A DNA stretch of 64,000 nt from Musa acuminata AAA Group (Eukaryota > Streptophyta > Magnoliopsida > Zingiberales > Musaceae): assembly GCF_036884655.1 (NCBI RefSeq), contig NC_088340.1, forward strand, positions 11,100,001-11,164,000, in the 5' to 3' direction. How positions within the stretch are numbered: position 1 is the first letter of the stretch; the number at the start of each line of letters is the position of its first letter. A program made the translations under genes and the position numbers. The notes below the pieces were generated by a model. It saw only the letters and a list, made by a program, of their open reading frames with translations. It was not told the origin of the DNA and made no database searches. Positions 1-12,800 of this stretch are shown here, in pieces.

Positions 1-793
1 GACCTTTTGCGCTCTGCAAACCCTGCCGATGATCCGTGGAATTAGATGCTCGTCGATTCGCCTGGTTTTGGAGTTTAGCCCGCAGAGGCGAAACGGTGGG
101 TGCCGCACGGATAGCGTTTCTCGTAGTGGAGAGCTTCCCTTTCGTGACGATGTACGTGGTACAGAAATCAGGCACGCTTTTAGAGATGCCGGTGCTGATG
201 TCTGCGCCTCTAAACGATCTGATATGGTGCGGATATCGAATGAGAGATGCTTCTATCCCGTGGATAAACCAGTGCCCGAGGATGACAAGATCACCTGATA
301 AATCCGCTTCTGGAAGCTCCCACCACCAGCTTCTCGATTGCAGCCTGTGCGACGAAGTCCACGACTGCCCTCGTTACGTCGGTGTCGTCCAGTATCATAT
401 CCACGCAGTTAACCTGTCAAATGCTCAAATGTTCGTATCAGAAACATTCGACGGTTCACGTGGACTAGGCAATCTCCGATTACCCACATCTTTTCTCTGG
501 CAGAAGCATCGGAAGGGAACAAGTAGTTCATGGACTGCAGCCGCCGCGTCCTCTTGATTCCCCGCTGCACGGCATCAGAAGGAGAGTGAGCAGGTGATCG
601 CAAGTACTGTTGCTGCAAAGAGAGAGTCGGTCTTACGTGAAGCCTTGGTGTTCACGTGGATGAGGATGAGGATCTGGTTCTTGGTGACAACATTGTCGAG
701 AGCCCACTTCAGAGCCGCTTGACTGCTCTTGTCCTTGTCGACGGCCACCGCGACCAGTGGGAACGCCGCAGCATCTTTGGTTGTCTCCGCCAT
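1..793 (-). CDS. USP-domain protein, U-box/receptor-like kinase type, 5' part (partial)
   Basis: The gene runs off the left edge, so only the N-terminal universal stress protein (USP) domain is seen. I read four exons on the minus strand: 793-637, 564-488, 413-295 and 218-1. All junctions are GT-AG and keep the frame. The start at 793 gives MAETTKDAAAFPLVAVAVDK, followed by the USP nucleotide-fold signature (KWALDNVVTKNQ, LIHVNTKAS). The next exons carry VPFRCFCQRKDV, ILDDTDVTRAVVDF, LVVGASRSGFIR and SVPDFCTTYIVTKGKLS. These motifs are typical of the USP module in plant U-box proteins of the PUB35/51/52 group and in related cytoplasmic kinases, which usually continue into a coiled coil, a kinase domain and sometimes a U-box. 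Which subtype this is cannot be decided because the rest lies outside the window. The three introns are all short (72-76 bases). Confidence 0.85.
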
Positions 794-1388
794 TGTTTCC
801 CAGAAGACCGGCTAGCTTGCTAGCGAGCGACAGGAAAACAAATACAGCAACTTAGAAGAGTACTCTCCGTGCAAAGCAGGTAAAAGAAGACAAGCGTCAT
901 AGGATTAGGAGAGGAGGTGACGTACTCGTCCCCTCTTCTCTTCTCTTCTCAGGCAGCAGCTCCCCTCGTCTTGGTCTGTCGTCCTCCTCCCACGAATGCA
1001 CCCATTTATGTTGTGTCTCTTCTGTCGATGGGGCGTGGCGCGGATATAGCGGGGCGGTGGTGGTTTTTCTGTTGACACCTTGACCAGGTACGGTCTCTAA
1101 CGCTGTCAGTTGGCTCCTCGTAAAAGCTTTCTTTTACGGTGGCACGACAGCTGCGGTTTCGAGGCGGCAAACGTCGCACACATCAGCAAAGGAGACACAA
1201 ATGCCTGAGGCGCAACAACCGGTAGTTACAGTACTTCCTACGCTTAGATGAGGTCTCTGATAGTTAGCAGTAGCAACGCAGTACAAAACTACTAAGCATG
1301 CTTAACACGATGGATTTCTTTTCATTAACAGCGTCTGAGATGATGCAACCAAAAATGGGGAAAACAAGGGCATCACATAGCCATCGAG
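794..1388. other. Intergenic: upstream region of the USP gene
   Basis: No reading frame or RNA gene is supported here. The part next to the USP start includes a pyrimidine-rich stretch near 929-960 that could be promoter or 5' UTR sequence. The left-facing trihelix gene ends at 1389, so the two minus-strand genes are tandem. Confidence 0.5.
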
Positions 1389-3843
1389 TCAGATGAGTCT
1401 GATTCCTCCAAAATTGCCAGCCCTGATCAGCTCAGTAAACTGGTTCAGAGGGCCAACAAGCTCCCTCAAAGCTTCGATCAGCTGATCAGCTTGACGCCTA
1501 GTGAACTCTATGTCTGCAGCTTCCAGCTCTCCTCTGAGTATGGCGTGTATCCGTTGAGCATTGTCTTGCAGCTTGCTCGCCATATCTCTTGCCTTTTCTC
1601 TCTTCTTCTGAGTCTCATCCTCTGCATTATTCTCTTTGGAACCTGAAAAGGTGGGATGTGATCGGCTAAGTTATTCTCCTTGTACATGGAGTGCAATCAT
1701 CAAAATCCAAGTTGAGCTGGTTGCATGTTTGTTCTCCACCACCAGAGTAAAGACCAACAATGATATCTAGCAAACAGCTGAAGCAGAGGTCGAAAGTCGA
1801 TAAAAAGATATACAATAGTTGGGAAATTCAAGTGTTTCTCGATACACCATAATTCACAACTTATCTACAACAACAGCGATACACGAAAATAGTCCTACCG
1901 GCATTCGACAGACATCTCAGATGACTAAGTAATTCAGTTGAAAACTTCGTATGACTTTGCCTGAATTTAAAACCTCCTTTTCATTGACAATATATTTTTA
2001 GCAAATGTTCCTTTTTTTACCCAACCGAGTAGCTAGTTTTAGAAACTTGAATAGGAAAACAGGATGTTCTGAAGTTACAAATTTGAGATATCAAAATTTG
2101 CAATTAAAGGCCGATCCTAAAAAATCCCTACATTTCTCATTATCTTATAAAAAACGACGGCAAGACGCAACACCTGAAGATGTGAGAAACAAGAGGATAC
2201 ACTCCATTTGTGTAATGACTAACCTTTTGGAAGACACAAGAAACGCAAAAACCTCAAGGTATAATTATCAGGACATACACAAAGAAGTAAAAAGAAATAA
2301 ACATGGATTATGCAGTTGCCATACCCATTCTGAAGCAGAACAAGGCATGAGGCCAAACATAAATTCAGGCACACGAACAAGCATGCGAAAGCCATGATCA
2401 TGACAAGGCACAGCATAAGCAGGGCAAATTGCCACTTGCTGTGCCTGTGCCAATCTGATCAGGCATAGAACACAGCACTTAAAACTTTGCTACACCAAAA
2501 CATACTAGCATTGTACCATGCATCGCATGAGAAGCTGTCACAACATATTATTATATTATTGGCGGACTAGCAGAAATGTTCCTAAAAATGCAATTACCTG
2601 CAATTTTTGGTTAAGCTGACTTTCAGCATAAAAAAATGTTGCAATGGCAATCTCGAGATCAGATTGGATTTTGCGCTGCTTTAGTTGTTAGTAAATTTTC
2701 ACAAGTTCATCTTCCATATTTTTGCATAGGGATATTTGCATCTCCCCTTCGACAAATCAATATTGACAGGCGATTAAAGCTAAAATATACTCCATAGCTG
2801 AAACATATGACATGATATTTATCCTATACTAATTGGACAACAGAAAAATTTTCGAGCACAAAGAATAGAGTTTTCATATGCTTCTTTAACTATACACTTC
2901 CATGCATACTTAAGATGAATCAACATATAATATGTATGGAATACTCCCCAATTATGTCCATTGATGGAATTGCGTTTGTATATGTTGAATTTCATCATAC
3001 ATTTTGGATCAATTATAACTAAAAGCAGTTTCCTTGGCAATAATTAAAAGTATGAGCAGGTTATTGATATCGATTGGTGCCTTATGACATTGTAAAATCC
3101 AACTTGTGTAGAACAACAGTGTTTGACTAATGATGCATTTGTATCATCCAATTATTTGCATGATGTCTGCATAATGGCTTATGTAGAACAACAGTCATTA
3201 GCTTCCCTAACAAGAAGAAAAGCTTTGAGAGTCACAGCCAAGTAGTCAACGTACCTTGAGTACCATTGGCATCCAGAATTGCTGCCTCCATGGTCACAAT
3301 CAGGTCTTCGGAACCACCAGCGGTATCCATAAGGTTCTCTGAGTCGACGTCGCCCCACCAAGCCTGGTCCTCATGCGGCTTAATGATCGTGCCCATGGAA
3401 CCAAAGATTTCCGGATCGAACGAAGTTGGGAGGCCCAGGTGCTGCTTCTCCTCGCTGTCCAAGCTCCAGTAGGAGCCCTCCCCGTGCCTGGACTCCCACA
3501 CCCTGATCTTCCTGTACCCGGCGAGCAGCGACTCCCACCGCCGCTTGCACTGGTAGGAGGACCGGATGACGTCCAAGGCCACGCAGTTGTCGGATATCAT
3601 CTTCCACTTCTGGTACGAGGAGAGGGCCCTGAGCCAGTCCTCGTCCATGGCGGCGGTCTCGTTCACGAGGACGAGCAACTCGTATGTGGTCCAGTCGGCG
3701 GCGGCCTGCGAGCGAGTGCACCGAGAGGAACTCGCCGGCCCCCGAGGACTAATGCTGGCGTCAGTGCTCATCTTCCTGCGCTGGGATTCCTTCTCCTTCA
3801 TAGGGGTGATGGGCAGGGCCTGGATGATTGCGGCTTGCTCCAT
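1389..3843 (-). CDS. Trihelix (SANT/Myb-like) transcription factor
   Basis: Two minus-strand exons, 3843-3255 and 1642-1389, join in phase to give 280 residues. The 1.6 kb intron between them holds no supported gene. The start at 3843 (MEQAAIIQALPITPMKEKES) is preferred. An in-frame ATG at 4164 would add 107 residues of low-complexity sequence that looks like 5' UTR. Residues about 45-150 form a trihelix DNA-binding domain: ADWTTYELLVLVNE, then WLRALSSYQKWKMISDNC, then QCKRRWESLLAGYRKI with the third tryptophan, then SYWSLDSEEKQHLGLP. The C-terminal exon is a charged amphipathic helix (KKREKARDMASKLQDNAQRI) suited to dimerisation. It resembles small plant trihelix proteins of the ASR3/At4g31270 kind. 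The exact orthologue is not certain. Confidence 0.8.
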
Positions 3844-6041
3844 GTTGCTAGTCCGTAGAGTCTGAGAGGAAAAGGGGAAGAAATAAGCATCGGAGTCGTG
3901 TCCGTGGAACGGGGTCGGGGATGGACGACGGAAGATTTCGGCCGATTTATCGGCCCTTGCGCCAGAAAATAGCAGGACTCGGCCGGAGGCGGTCGTTTCC
4001 AATCGGCAGAAGGAAGACAGGTGTGCAAGGGGAGGAGGCAGAAGAAGCAGCACAGGCAACCCGGCCGGACCAGAACATGTAGAGAAGTTGGAGGTTACCG
4101 ACTTGGTCGAAAGGCCCTGCCTTGCGTTCGCCGGCAGGAGGCGCACTCTTTCTCCGGCCTCCAAATGGCTTTATCCGTGTGTGCGTGTGTAGTGTGAGAG
4201 AATCCAGAAGATTTGGCAGAGACCGGAAGGGACCCTGTAAGTGGGGGTCCCACAAAAGCTACTGTGTACATTTTCAATAAAGGAGTGACACATCAGCCGG
4301 GACGCGGTAACCATTGATGGGCGACGCGGCCTCTCTTAGACCGTATCATCACATCATTCATCAAAGCAAGCACATCTGCCCATGAAAGCAAGCAGGTGGG
4401 CTTTCACAGGTTCGAGCAGCTTCACAGGCCCGCTAAATGGTGGGCTAAGTGATGAAGGTTGCATTTGGGTGCTTTGGAGGAGGCAGCGGCTTGACTTCCT
4501 GTGGGTTGAAAGTCTTGGATGAAGAGTAGTCACAGCAGCATTTAGGTGGGAAAGCCAAGTCACAGGAGACGCCGGTCAAACTACGGTCCACCGCCGCTGG
4601 AATTCATGGTGCGACCACCGAGCCCCCTAGTGGAGATGGTAGAGAACGGCTGAACAGAGGAAGTGAGTTGGCAACGAGGAGGAGACTGGGAGGCCATTTT
4701 GTTTACGGTCGCCCACCAACCGCACTCGCAGTTTGTGTCTGCTCTTCGCAGTTACCTAAGAATTTGCTCCACTACTTGTAATTGGTAATCACTAGAACAA
4801 AGGCAACTTTTAGCTAAGTAGTGGATGGAGGTGCCAGCAGATGCAAGAACTGATCCATGCATTTGGGTTGGAAAACCTAGACATTGGTTTAGCCATCAGG
4901 TGGAATGTTTTAGCCTCTTTTTTTTGGGAGAGAACACAAACATGGTAGGTGATCTCGGTTGGCTCTTGGATTGGGAACAAAAGAACTTTGCCATGTCCAC
5001 AGAGGGACTGAATCTGTCAGATGATGGAACATAATTCAAAGCCTTCTGGTAAGGCATTCACCATCAACATCATCATCTCTCCAGTTCAAGAAATTATTTA
5101 TCAATCTAAAGAAGAATCCAAATGCTTATTTAAGTGTGATGGTTGCAGTGGAAGTGCTACAGAAACCTCTGTCTAATACTTTTCCTCATCGGAAAACAAA
5201 CTCTGCAAGTGAGTGACCTTCCAATGGGAACCAAATCTCCTCGACACTAAATTCCCTTTGTATCCTACCACAATTTTTCTTAAGAAAGAACGAAAGTTGA
5301 CTCCATGCGAAACACTTTCTGATAACACTTGTTGATGTAAAGAGAGGGATATTTGACAGGTTAGATATGACTTAAACTAGCTGGTTAGGTGCTTCAGCCT
5401 TCTTCCTTGATGGTTGACCGCGGCAATGGATGCTAAATCTATATATGTTTCCTTTCCTTTTAGCTCAGAAAGCAAGATCTTTGTTGGTGGTTCGGATACT
5501 ATATATGGGTCTGTTGAACTAAGCTTATAATACAGTCTACAGTTGTGTTTTCAATGTGCGTTTGGTTTAAACTAAGCTAAGACTCCCATTCTTTATGAGG
5601 GAGTTTAGATTGTCATTGCTCTGTCAGTAACATGAGTTTGTGTACGTAGCCTTAAGAAAGCAGTCGACGTACACAACATTGCATGCATGTGTTAGCTGAG
5701 CTGCTGCTGTGATTAATGATGGATGCCAAAGGACAAGATAGCTTTGTAGATACCCATAGAACATGCAGTTGAGGTACCAATCGTAGCTATATGATATCCC
5801 AAAATCATGGACTATATATATATATATATATTTCTTCGGAATGATTTGGCATATCAAAGAAACAAGTAGAGGAAGCTGCCGAGCCCCCTCGATTATTATA
5901 TGTTCATTTGGTTAGAGCTAGCGTGACAAACTTACCTCTACGCTTCTATAAATTGAACCTAAAGCCTCTTTGATCTCCAAACCATCTCCGATTCGCCTCT
6001 CTCTCTCTCTGTCTCTCATCGTAAAGACAACACACACAAGG
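3844..6041. other. Intergenic spacer between the trihelix and BAHD genes
   Basis: This spacer separates two genes that are transcribed away from each other, so it should hold both promoters. The part nearest the trihelix gene (3844-4260) is GC-rich and probably its 5' UTR and promoter. A 69-codon frame at 4825-5034 has no recognisable similarity and is not called. A short (TA)n tract lies at about 5815-5831. The rest is unremarkable AT-rich DNA. Confidence 0.5.
5946..5952 (+). promoter_or_regulatory. Candidate TATA box of the BAHD gene
   Basis: TATAAAT lies 96 bases before the chosen ATG of the acyltransferase. A CT-rich leader (5997-6019) follows it, as is common in plant 5' UTRs. This is inference from position and consensus only. 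Confidence 0.5.
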
Positions 6042-7478
6042 ATGGGAGGAAGCGAAGAATTTTCCATAGACGTTAAGGGGAGTGAGACGGTGGTGGCGGT
6101 GCTGCCAGTGCAAGAACACCGCTTGCCGTTGTCCAATCTGGACCTCCTCTTGCCAGACATGGACGTTGGTGTCTTCCTCTGTTACAGGAAACCAGAGGGG
6201 AAGCACTTTCACTCCACCTTCGCCTCCATGGTGAGCTTGCTCAAAGCATCCCTAGCGCAAGCGCTGGTGACGTACTACCCCTTTGCAGGCCAGGTGATGG
6301 CGAACTCGGTGGGCGAGCCGGAGCTGCACTGCAACAATCGTGGCGTGGACTTCGTCGTAGTCTTCGCGGACGTGGAGCTTAGGGAGCTGAGGCTCTGCAA
6401 CCCCGACGACAGCGTCGAGGGGAAGCTGGTGCCGAAGAAGAAGGAAGGAGTTTTGTGTGTGCAGGTACTAAACGCTCCCGTGCTTGAGGTTGCGCAGATC
6501 AAGATCTCGATGTCGTACTGATACTGGGCCTGTGTGTTGTGTGTGGCATGACAGGCAACAGAGCTCAAGTGCGGCAGCCTAGTCTTGGCCTGCACGTTCG
6601 ACCACCGCGTCGCCGATGCCTGCTCTGCCAACATGTTCTTGGTTGCCTGGTCGGAGATCGCCATGCTGAAGCCCCTCTCCCGGCTCCCCTCCTTCCGCCG
6701 GTCTCTCCTCACCCCCCGCCACCCGCTTCAGCTCCATCCTTCCTTCGACCGCCTCTTCGTCCCCGTCTCCTCCCTCCCGCCCCCCAAACATCATTATTCG
6801 GACCAAGCTGTCAACCGGATTTACTACATCGCCGCTGCGGACATTAATCGCATGCAGTCCTCCGCCAAAAGGAGAAGCAAAATCGTGGTGTTCACCGCCT
6901 ACCTCTGGCGCGTTCTGGCCAAAGCAGCGGCGCCGGAGGACAGGTGGTGCCGCATGGGCGTCGTCGTCGACGGCCGGTCTCGTCTCGGAAACGCTGCCAT
7001 GTCCAGCTACTTCGGCAACGTGTTGTCGATCCCCTACGGCAGGTTGAACGTGGAGAGTCTGAGGCGGATGGAGTTGGCGGAAGTGGCGGAGGTGGTGCAT
7101 GGGTGGCTGAGACCGGGAACCACGGAAGAGCACTTCCGGGGGCTGGTCGACTGGGTGGAGGTGCACCGTCCGGAGCCGGCGGTGGCGAGGATCTACTGCG
7201 GGGAGGCGGACGAAGGGCCGGGGTGCGTCGTGTCATCAGGAAGGGCGTTTCCGGTGGCGGAGGTGGAGTTCGGATGGGGGAAGGCGGCGTTCGGATCCTA
7301 CCACTTTCCCTGGGGCGGGAGCGCCGGGTACGTGATGCCGATGCCGAGCGCCAAGGGGAACGGGGACTGGGTGGTGTACATGCATATCCAGAAAGAGGTG
7401 GTGGCGGCGCTGGAAGAGGAACAGCCACCCGTGCTTCGTCCTTTAACACCCGATTACTACCTTACAGACACCAACTGA
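6042..7478 (+). CDS. BAHD acyltransferase, coniferyl alcohol acyltransferase-like
   Basis: Exons 6042-6464 and 6555-7478 join across a 90-base GT-AG intron to give 448 residues, the normal BAHD length. Enzymes of this cytosolic family transfer an acyl group from acyl-CoA to an alcohol or amine. The catalytic HxxxD is intact as DHRVADA (about residue 158). The structural DFGWG motif reads EFGWG (about residue 405), a conservative change. The N-terminus (LPLSNLDLLLPDMDVGVFLC), the middle (GEPELHCNNRGVDFV) and EGKLVPKKKEGVL match the coniferyl alcohol acyltransferase group, which makes coniferyl acetate for phenylpropene scent compounds. The actual acyl donor and acceptor cannot be read from sequence. 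An in-frame ATG at 5970 would add 24 residues encoded by the CT-rich leader, so 6042 (MGGSEEFSI) is preferred. The intron position before the HxxxD exon is usual for this family. Confidence 0.92.
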
Positions 7479-9620
7479 AGCAACCACTGTCGCCGCCACT
7501 TTGTTCCTCAGTGCTTACTTGTGGAACGTATGTACTGCCACGTGATGTTAATACCAGTTGTTCCCGCTCATCTATGATAATGCTTAGCGTGACGCCGTCT
7601 TCCTGCGTCGTATTTGGCGGCCATGTTGGTCCGCGTGAGTCTTCACTTAAATGTCAAGATGGAACTGCGCGCGTACTCGTGGGAGGTGGTGTCGGTTGCT
7701 AGCCTTATCTACGGTGACAACTGTCAGCGGCATGGGTTGCGGTCATGTGGTCTCCCCACCATTGTTTGAATTTAGCAGTTCTCGTCAACTCGGATGGGAA
7801 TACTAAACAGAAGTTTCAATTGTCAAAGACATTTTTACACCTAAAAACATTAATTTTAATTTTTTTTCGATGATTTCTTGATATAAATAATATATTAAGT
7901 ATTTTATAACAAAAACTAAGATTCAATTGCATGAGAAATATATATATATATATATATATCAATAGTAATAATAATAAAAAATTGGTAATGGAAAGAGAAA
8001 CTCGGGTCAACAATCAATTAAAAATTAAATTATTCGTTATATAAGATCAAATATAACACCCTCAAATTATCTTTAATTAAATAAATATTAAATAATTTAT
8101 TGTATTTTTTATTCTCTCTGAAAACTCTAATGATAATTCTCTCGTCGTAAGGATAAACCTAAAAACATCAAATGTATATGTTATTATCTAGCGACACCTA
8201 AAGATACATTAGATATTTATAAAAGAATCTGTATGATTTAAATAATACAGTATAATATTTCTATGATGCGATGGATTTTCAACGATTAGCAATGTTTAAT
8301 GTGATTTAACAGTAATATTTTACCCAAATTTTAGATGTAAGCCTCATTGTTACATGATAACATGTCTTCTCGTCCGTTGATATCAAGTAATGCTTCACTT
8401 AAAATGCAATGGAGATTACACTTAGGTTTAGTTAAAGATCATTATTATGATTAATTAGTATTTTTTAGGATTTCTAGAATCGAGACTTCTTCGATGAAAA
8501 AAAATATTAGTATGAAAATAATATATATATATATATTCTTATGGTGTATAATTCAATAATCTTCTAATTAATCACACATGATAAAAGAAATTTTTCTTCA
8601 AGAATATGTTAGTTTTACGTTATATTATATGAATAAGTCATTGACGTTATGATCAATCCAACATAGTTTAGATCCTAGGATTGTTTAAGATGCCTTTAAG
8701 ATAAAAACATCGAGCTCTTAACGTATCACCTATATGAATACTAAGATCAAGAGAGTCCCTCCAATGCAAAAGTTAATTATTCGAGATAAGTTGATTGGTA
8801 AAAAAAAAAATTGATGAACCATTTTTTTTATTAAATATGAGCCTTTATAAATAAAATATTTTATATATCTCCTACTTAGAATGAATTTGTAGTATACTTT
8901 TCATTATTTTTTTTATTGATTCAAAAATTCCTCTCACTCTCTACAACACATATGTTGGTCGACTGTCACTCCAAGCCCAATAATTTAATCTCCTTTGAAT
9001 GGTACTAAGTAATACCTCGCTCAAAGCCCATTGGATAGTGATGGAACGATCCGCTTCAGCATCACCATCAATCAATCGATGTTCTATTTATGAACATAGA
9101 AATATGTAAATTAGCAAAGAGAAATCAACTACATTTTCTCCGTTGATAACAATAATTATAGAGCAAAACCACCGGTATTCTACGACCTAAATTCCGAAAT
9201 AAATAAATAAAACAGATGCTTCAATTAGTTCTGAATCCATGATAGAATATGAAAGAATACAAATTGGAAAAGAAATCAAGGTTAATACTGGACTGACTTC
9301 ACATCATGATATTTCTAATAATACAAAGCCACATAAATTAAAGAGGAGAAACAATGACAACAGAATAATGTTGTCGACATACAATTAAATTAAAAATAAA
9401 AATATATAATGATAAAAGATATATATATAACATGATGTTGTTACTGATAGTGTTTTTTAATAATCTTTATAGTGTTTTCAGTATATCAATAAAAATAATA
9501 TAAATATTATTAAAAAAACCATAAACGAGTCTAAAATTGGCTAAAAATATATGAGTATTATAAATACAGATTCGAAATAATAATTTATAATTGTTCTTTG
9601 AGAACGAACTAATTCATAGA

Positions 9621-9654
<34 letters not shown>

Positions 9655-9687
9655 TGCTCGAGAGACAAGTCCATTTCACCGTAGTGT
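7479..9687. other. AT-rich intergenic region
   Basis: The first 300 bases are probably the 3' UTR and terminator of the BAHD gene. From about 7810 to 9600 the sequence is strongly AT-rich, with (AT)n runs near 7940-7958 and 8521-8535 and no supported coding frame. It may be old transposon debris, but I recognise no element. Confidence 0.5.
9621..9654. repeat. (GAT)n microsatellite
   Basis: About eleven perfect GAT triplets lie roughly 220 bases before the WD40 start codon, in the promoter or 5' UTR. Confidence 0.95.
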
Positions 9688-9876
9688 ATGGATAAGAAAA
9701 CCAAGAGACCATTTCAAGAAGGGCAATCCGAAGTGCCCTCGCGCCCCTCCACGACGCCGCACGTCTTCCTCTCTTCCTCCCCCATATCCTCCCTTAATGG
9801 CCCTCCGCTCCTTCTCCGGTCGATGCTATTGCCCTCTCCTTCTCCGCCTCCACCTCGACGACGACGGCGACGATGA
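9688..9876 (+). other. Upstream ORF overlapping the WD40 start codon
   Basis: A 62-codon frame begins MDKKTKRPFQEG, ends in a run of arginines and stops with the TGA inside ATGA at 9873. The main WD40 ATG starts at 9873, so the two frames overlap by four bases. It would act as a translation-controlling uORF if the transcript begins upstream of 9688. Its peptide has no recognisable domain. Confidence 0.45.
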
Positions 9877-12800
9877 CGATGAAGCAGCAGCAGCAACAGC
9901 AGCAGCAGCAAACAGCACGGGCGGATCGTCATCATCGTCATTGCGGCGAGGAGGAGGATGAGAAATACGAGGAGGGGGAGGAAGAAGAAGAGCAGGAGGA
10001 GGCCGAAAGCGAGGGGGACGACTGCTTCTTCGAGTCCTTCGATCGCGTCGCCTCGAGGGTCTCCTTCTGTCTCGACCTCCCTTCCGACTCGGATGACGAC
10101 GAGGAAGATGACGTCCGCATCTCCTTCGCCTCCGCCGTCGGCCCGCCCTGCGACCTCCGCTGCGTCACCTTCTCCCGAGAGGAGTTCCTTGCGCAGCACC
10201 GTGACGAGGACGAGGGCCACCACCAGGGAAGAGGACCCGGTGGCTACGACTACGACGTCTGGATGGCCGAGCCCATTTCCATCAAGGAGCGCCGCCGCCG
10301 CCTCCTCCAGGGCATGGGCTTCGCCAGCAAGAGGGACCTCGCCGCCTCCCTACGGATCCGCAGCATCAGCCGGAAAGCCGTCGACGCCCCTGCCGTCAAC
10401 GGGGACCAAGCCTCGGAATCGTTACCGCCGCTGCCGCCGCTACCGCCGCTACCGGCGCCGCAGTCGCCGGTGTCCCCGGAGGCGATCGAGGTGGCGGCCT
10501 CTCCCGACACCTCCACGCCCCCACCGGCGATCACCAGATGCCGATCCGACACGGAGCTGGCGACGAGGGGCTCGCCTCCGCTCGCCGAGCCCACCCTGAC
10601 GCGTGCCGCCTCCGCCCCGCCCACCCTCTGGGACAACCTCGCGCGCGAAACGCCGGAAGCCGCCGGAGACGACGGAGTTGCAGGAGCGGACGATGCGGAA
10701 GCCCTCGTGCTCGCCTCCGGTGAGGTCTGCCGGATCGAGAATCCCGACACGGGAAACGAATTCGTGGTCAGCGAGTGCGACAAAGACGGGAAGGGTCGGC
10801 TCAACGACATCCCGACCGGGCTGCAGATCACCATGGAGGACTTCGAGCGGTTCCTGGGATACTCGCCGATCGTCAAGGAGCTCATGCGGAGGGTGAAACT
10901 GGGCGGCGGCCAGCAGCGCAGCAGCGACAAGGCCGTCCAAGCCATTGAGGGCCCCAAGAACTCGAAACCGGGATACAGAAAGAAAGGGGGCTGGTTCAAG
11001 AACATCAAATTCGTCGCGAGCTCCGTCACCGGGCTCATCACGGAGAAGGAGAAGGGTGATGCCGGGTCGAAGGTGACCGGAAAGTCGCCCGGAGACAACT
11101 CGTCGGAGCTGATGAAGGTCCGTCAGCACGGCAAGTCCTACAGGGAGCTCACCGGCCTTTACATGAGCCAAGAGATCGACGCCCATCAGGGCTCCATATG
11201 GAGCATCAAGTTCAGCTGGGACGGCCGCTTCCTGGCCAGCGCCGGCGAGGATCGCGTCGTTCATGTGTGGCAAGTCCAAGAATGTGACATCCATTCTACT
11301 TCGCTGCGGCGCCAAGAGAGTCGCACCCTTCCGCCATCCAAACCCGATGGATCCCCGGATGGGTCGCTTCCCAGCACCCAGCCCTTGAAGAAGACCAAGA
11401 AGACCAAGAGCAAAAAGCGGTCCCTTCCCGATTACATCAATATGCCGGAAGTCATCTTCTCACTCTCAGAGAAGCCGGTTTGCTCCTTTGAAGGCCATTC
11501 CGATGACGTCCTGGACCTCTCTTGGTCTAAATCTCAGGTTAATATCTCACTCTCATAATGTCATACATACAAAGGGAAGGCACATGCATCAAGGCTCATC
11601 GAATCGTGAGTTTTGTTTGATGATCTCAGTAGTAAGTGGAAATTGAAACTTTCCCCTCTGCATGAATTAACCTCGTGCCTTGTTTTTGTGTTATAGTGCT
11701 AAGATTTGTTTGGAGCTTAGCTTCATATGTCATAAGTTATATGCTTAATTAGGTCAAAAGGAGTATTTATGGGAAACGTCTCTCTATCGAGAGAACTAAA
11801 ATAGGTGTCTTCTAGGAATTTGGCTCAGTCTATGGTTGTTTTCACTTTTCACATTGTGATTATAAGGTCCAGAAACATAAGCCATTTATTAGTTTTAACC
11901 TTGAAAGGATTTGCTCAGTAACTTTGGAAGGCTTGAAAACACACCATTGTTCGGAGCTAATCTTTTGTTGTAGAATGATGAATTAAATCATTGACCTGTA
12001 AGAACTTGTTCATCTGATTGATTGTTGGTAAATTTGTAAGCATGAAAAAAGCACAACATACTGACGAAGCATTTGTTGATAAGATTAATCTGGTATTCTT
12101 AATCGTTGTATCTTTTTGAGTGCAGCATTTGTTATCATCATCAATGGATAAGACTGTAAGACTATGGGACATGGAAACAAAGTCCTGCTTGAGGTTGTTT
12201 GCACACAATGATTATGGTAAGGCGACCAACTAAACTTTTACTTGCATTTTTGTCATTTGAATGCCACTTTGGTGTAACTTAATTCATGCTGATCTTTTTG
12301 ATGTTTATTCTCTTAATGCTTCTGTTGATCTTGATTGAATTTTTTGCAGTAACATGCATCCAGTTCAATCCGATAGACGATAGGTACTTCATCAGTGGCT
12401 CTCTTGATGCCAAGGTTAGGATATGGAGTGTACCAGATCGCCAAGTTGTAGACTGGACTGATCTCCATGAGATGGTCACGGCTGCTTGCTATACACCAGA
12501 CGGTCAGGTGCAACCAAATGATATTTGCGCGCACAGTACTTTGTCAATACTTTATTATCTACATTTCTATTGTACTATATATCCAAAGCCTGTTCAGTTA
12601 CTAACTGGCTGTATCCATGTTTGAAAGGGTGCTTTAGTTGGCTCACATAAAGGGAGCTTCCGGCTCTACAAGACCACCGGTATGAACCATCTTTTTAAGT
12701 TCCTCAATCGAGGAGTTGTTCTATTTTGTAAATTGATATTGAAAGATTCCTCTCACAATGATTAATACTCTATCCTGCATTTTATACTTTACTTCCTATT

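Noticed and set aside
2005..2397. 130-codon plus-strand frame in the trihelix intron
   Set aside because: It lies wholly in the 1.6 kb intron of the minus-strand gene, has no domain or similarity I recognise, and its composition matches the intron.
4825..5034. 69-codon frame between the trihelix and BAHD genes
   Set aside because: No family similarity, no splice or promoter context and no conserved motif.
6579..7449. Minus-strand and alternative frames over BAHD exon 2
   Set aside because: The BAHD frame holds HxxxD and the DFGWG-type motif. The others are GC-driven shadows rich in proline and arginine.
10250..11315. Long minus-strand frames opposite WD40 exon 1
   Set aside because: They are antisense shadows of the GC-rich coding exon. 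The plus strand carries the clear WD40 protein and matching splice sites.
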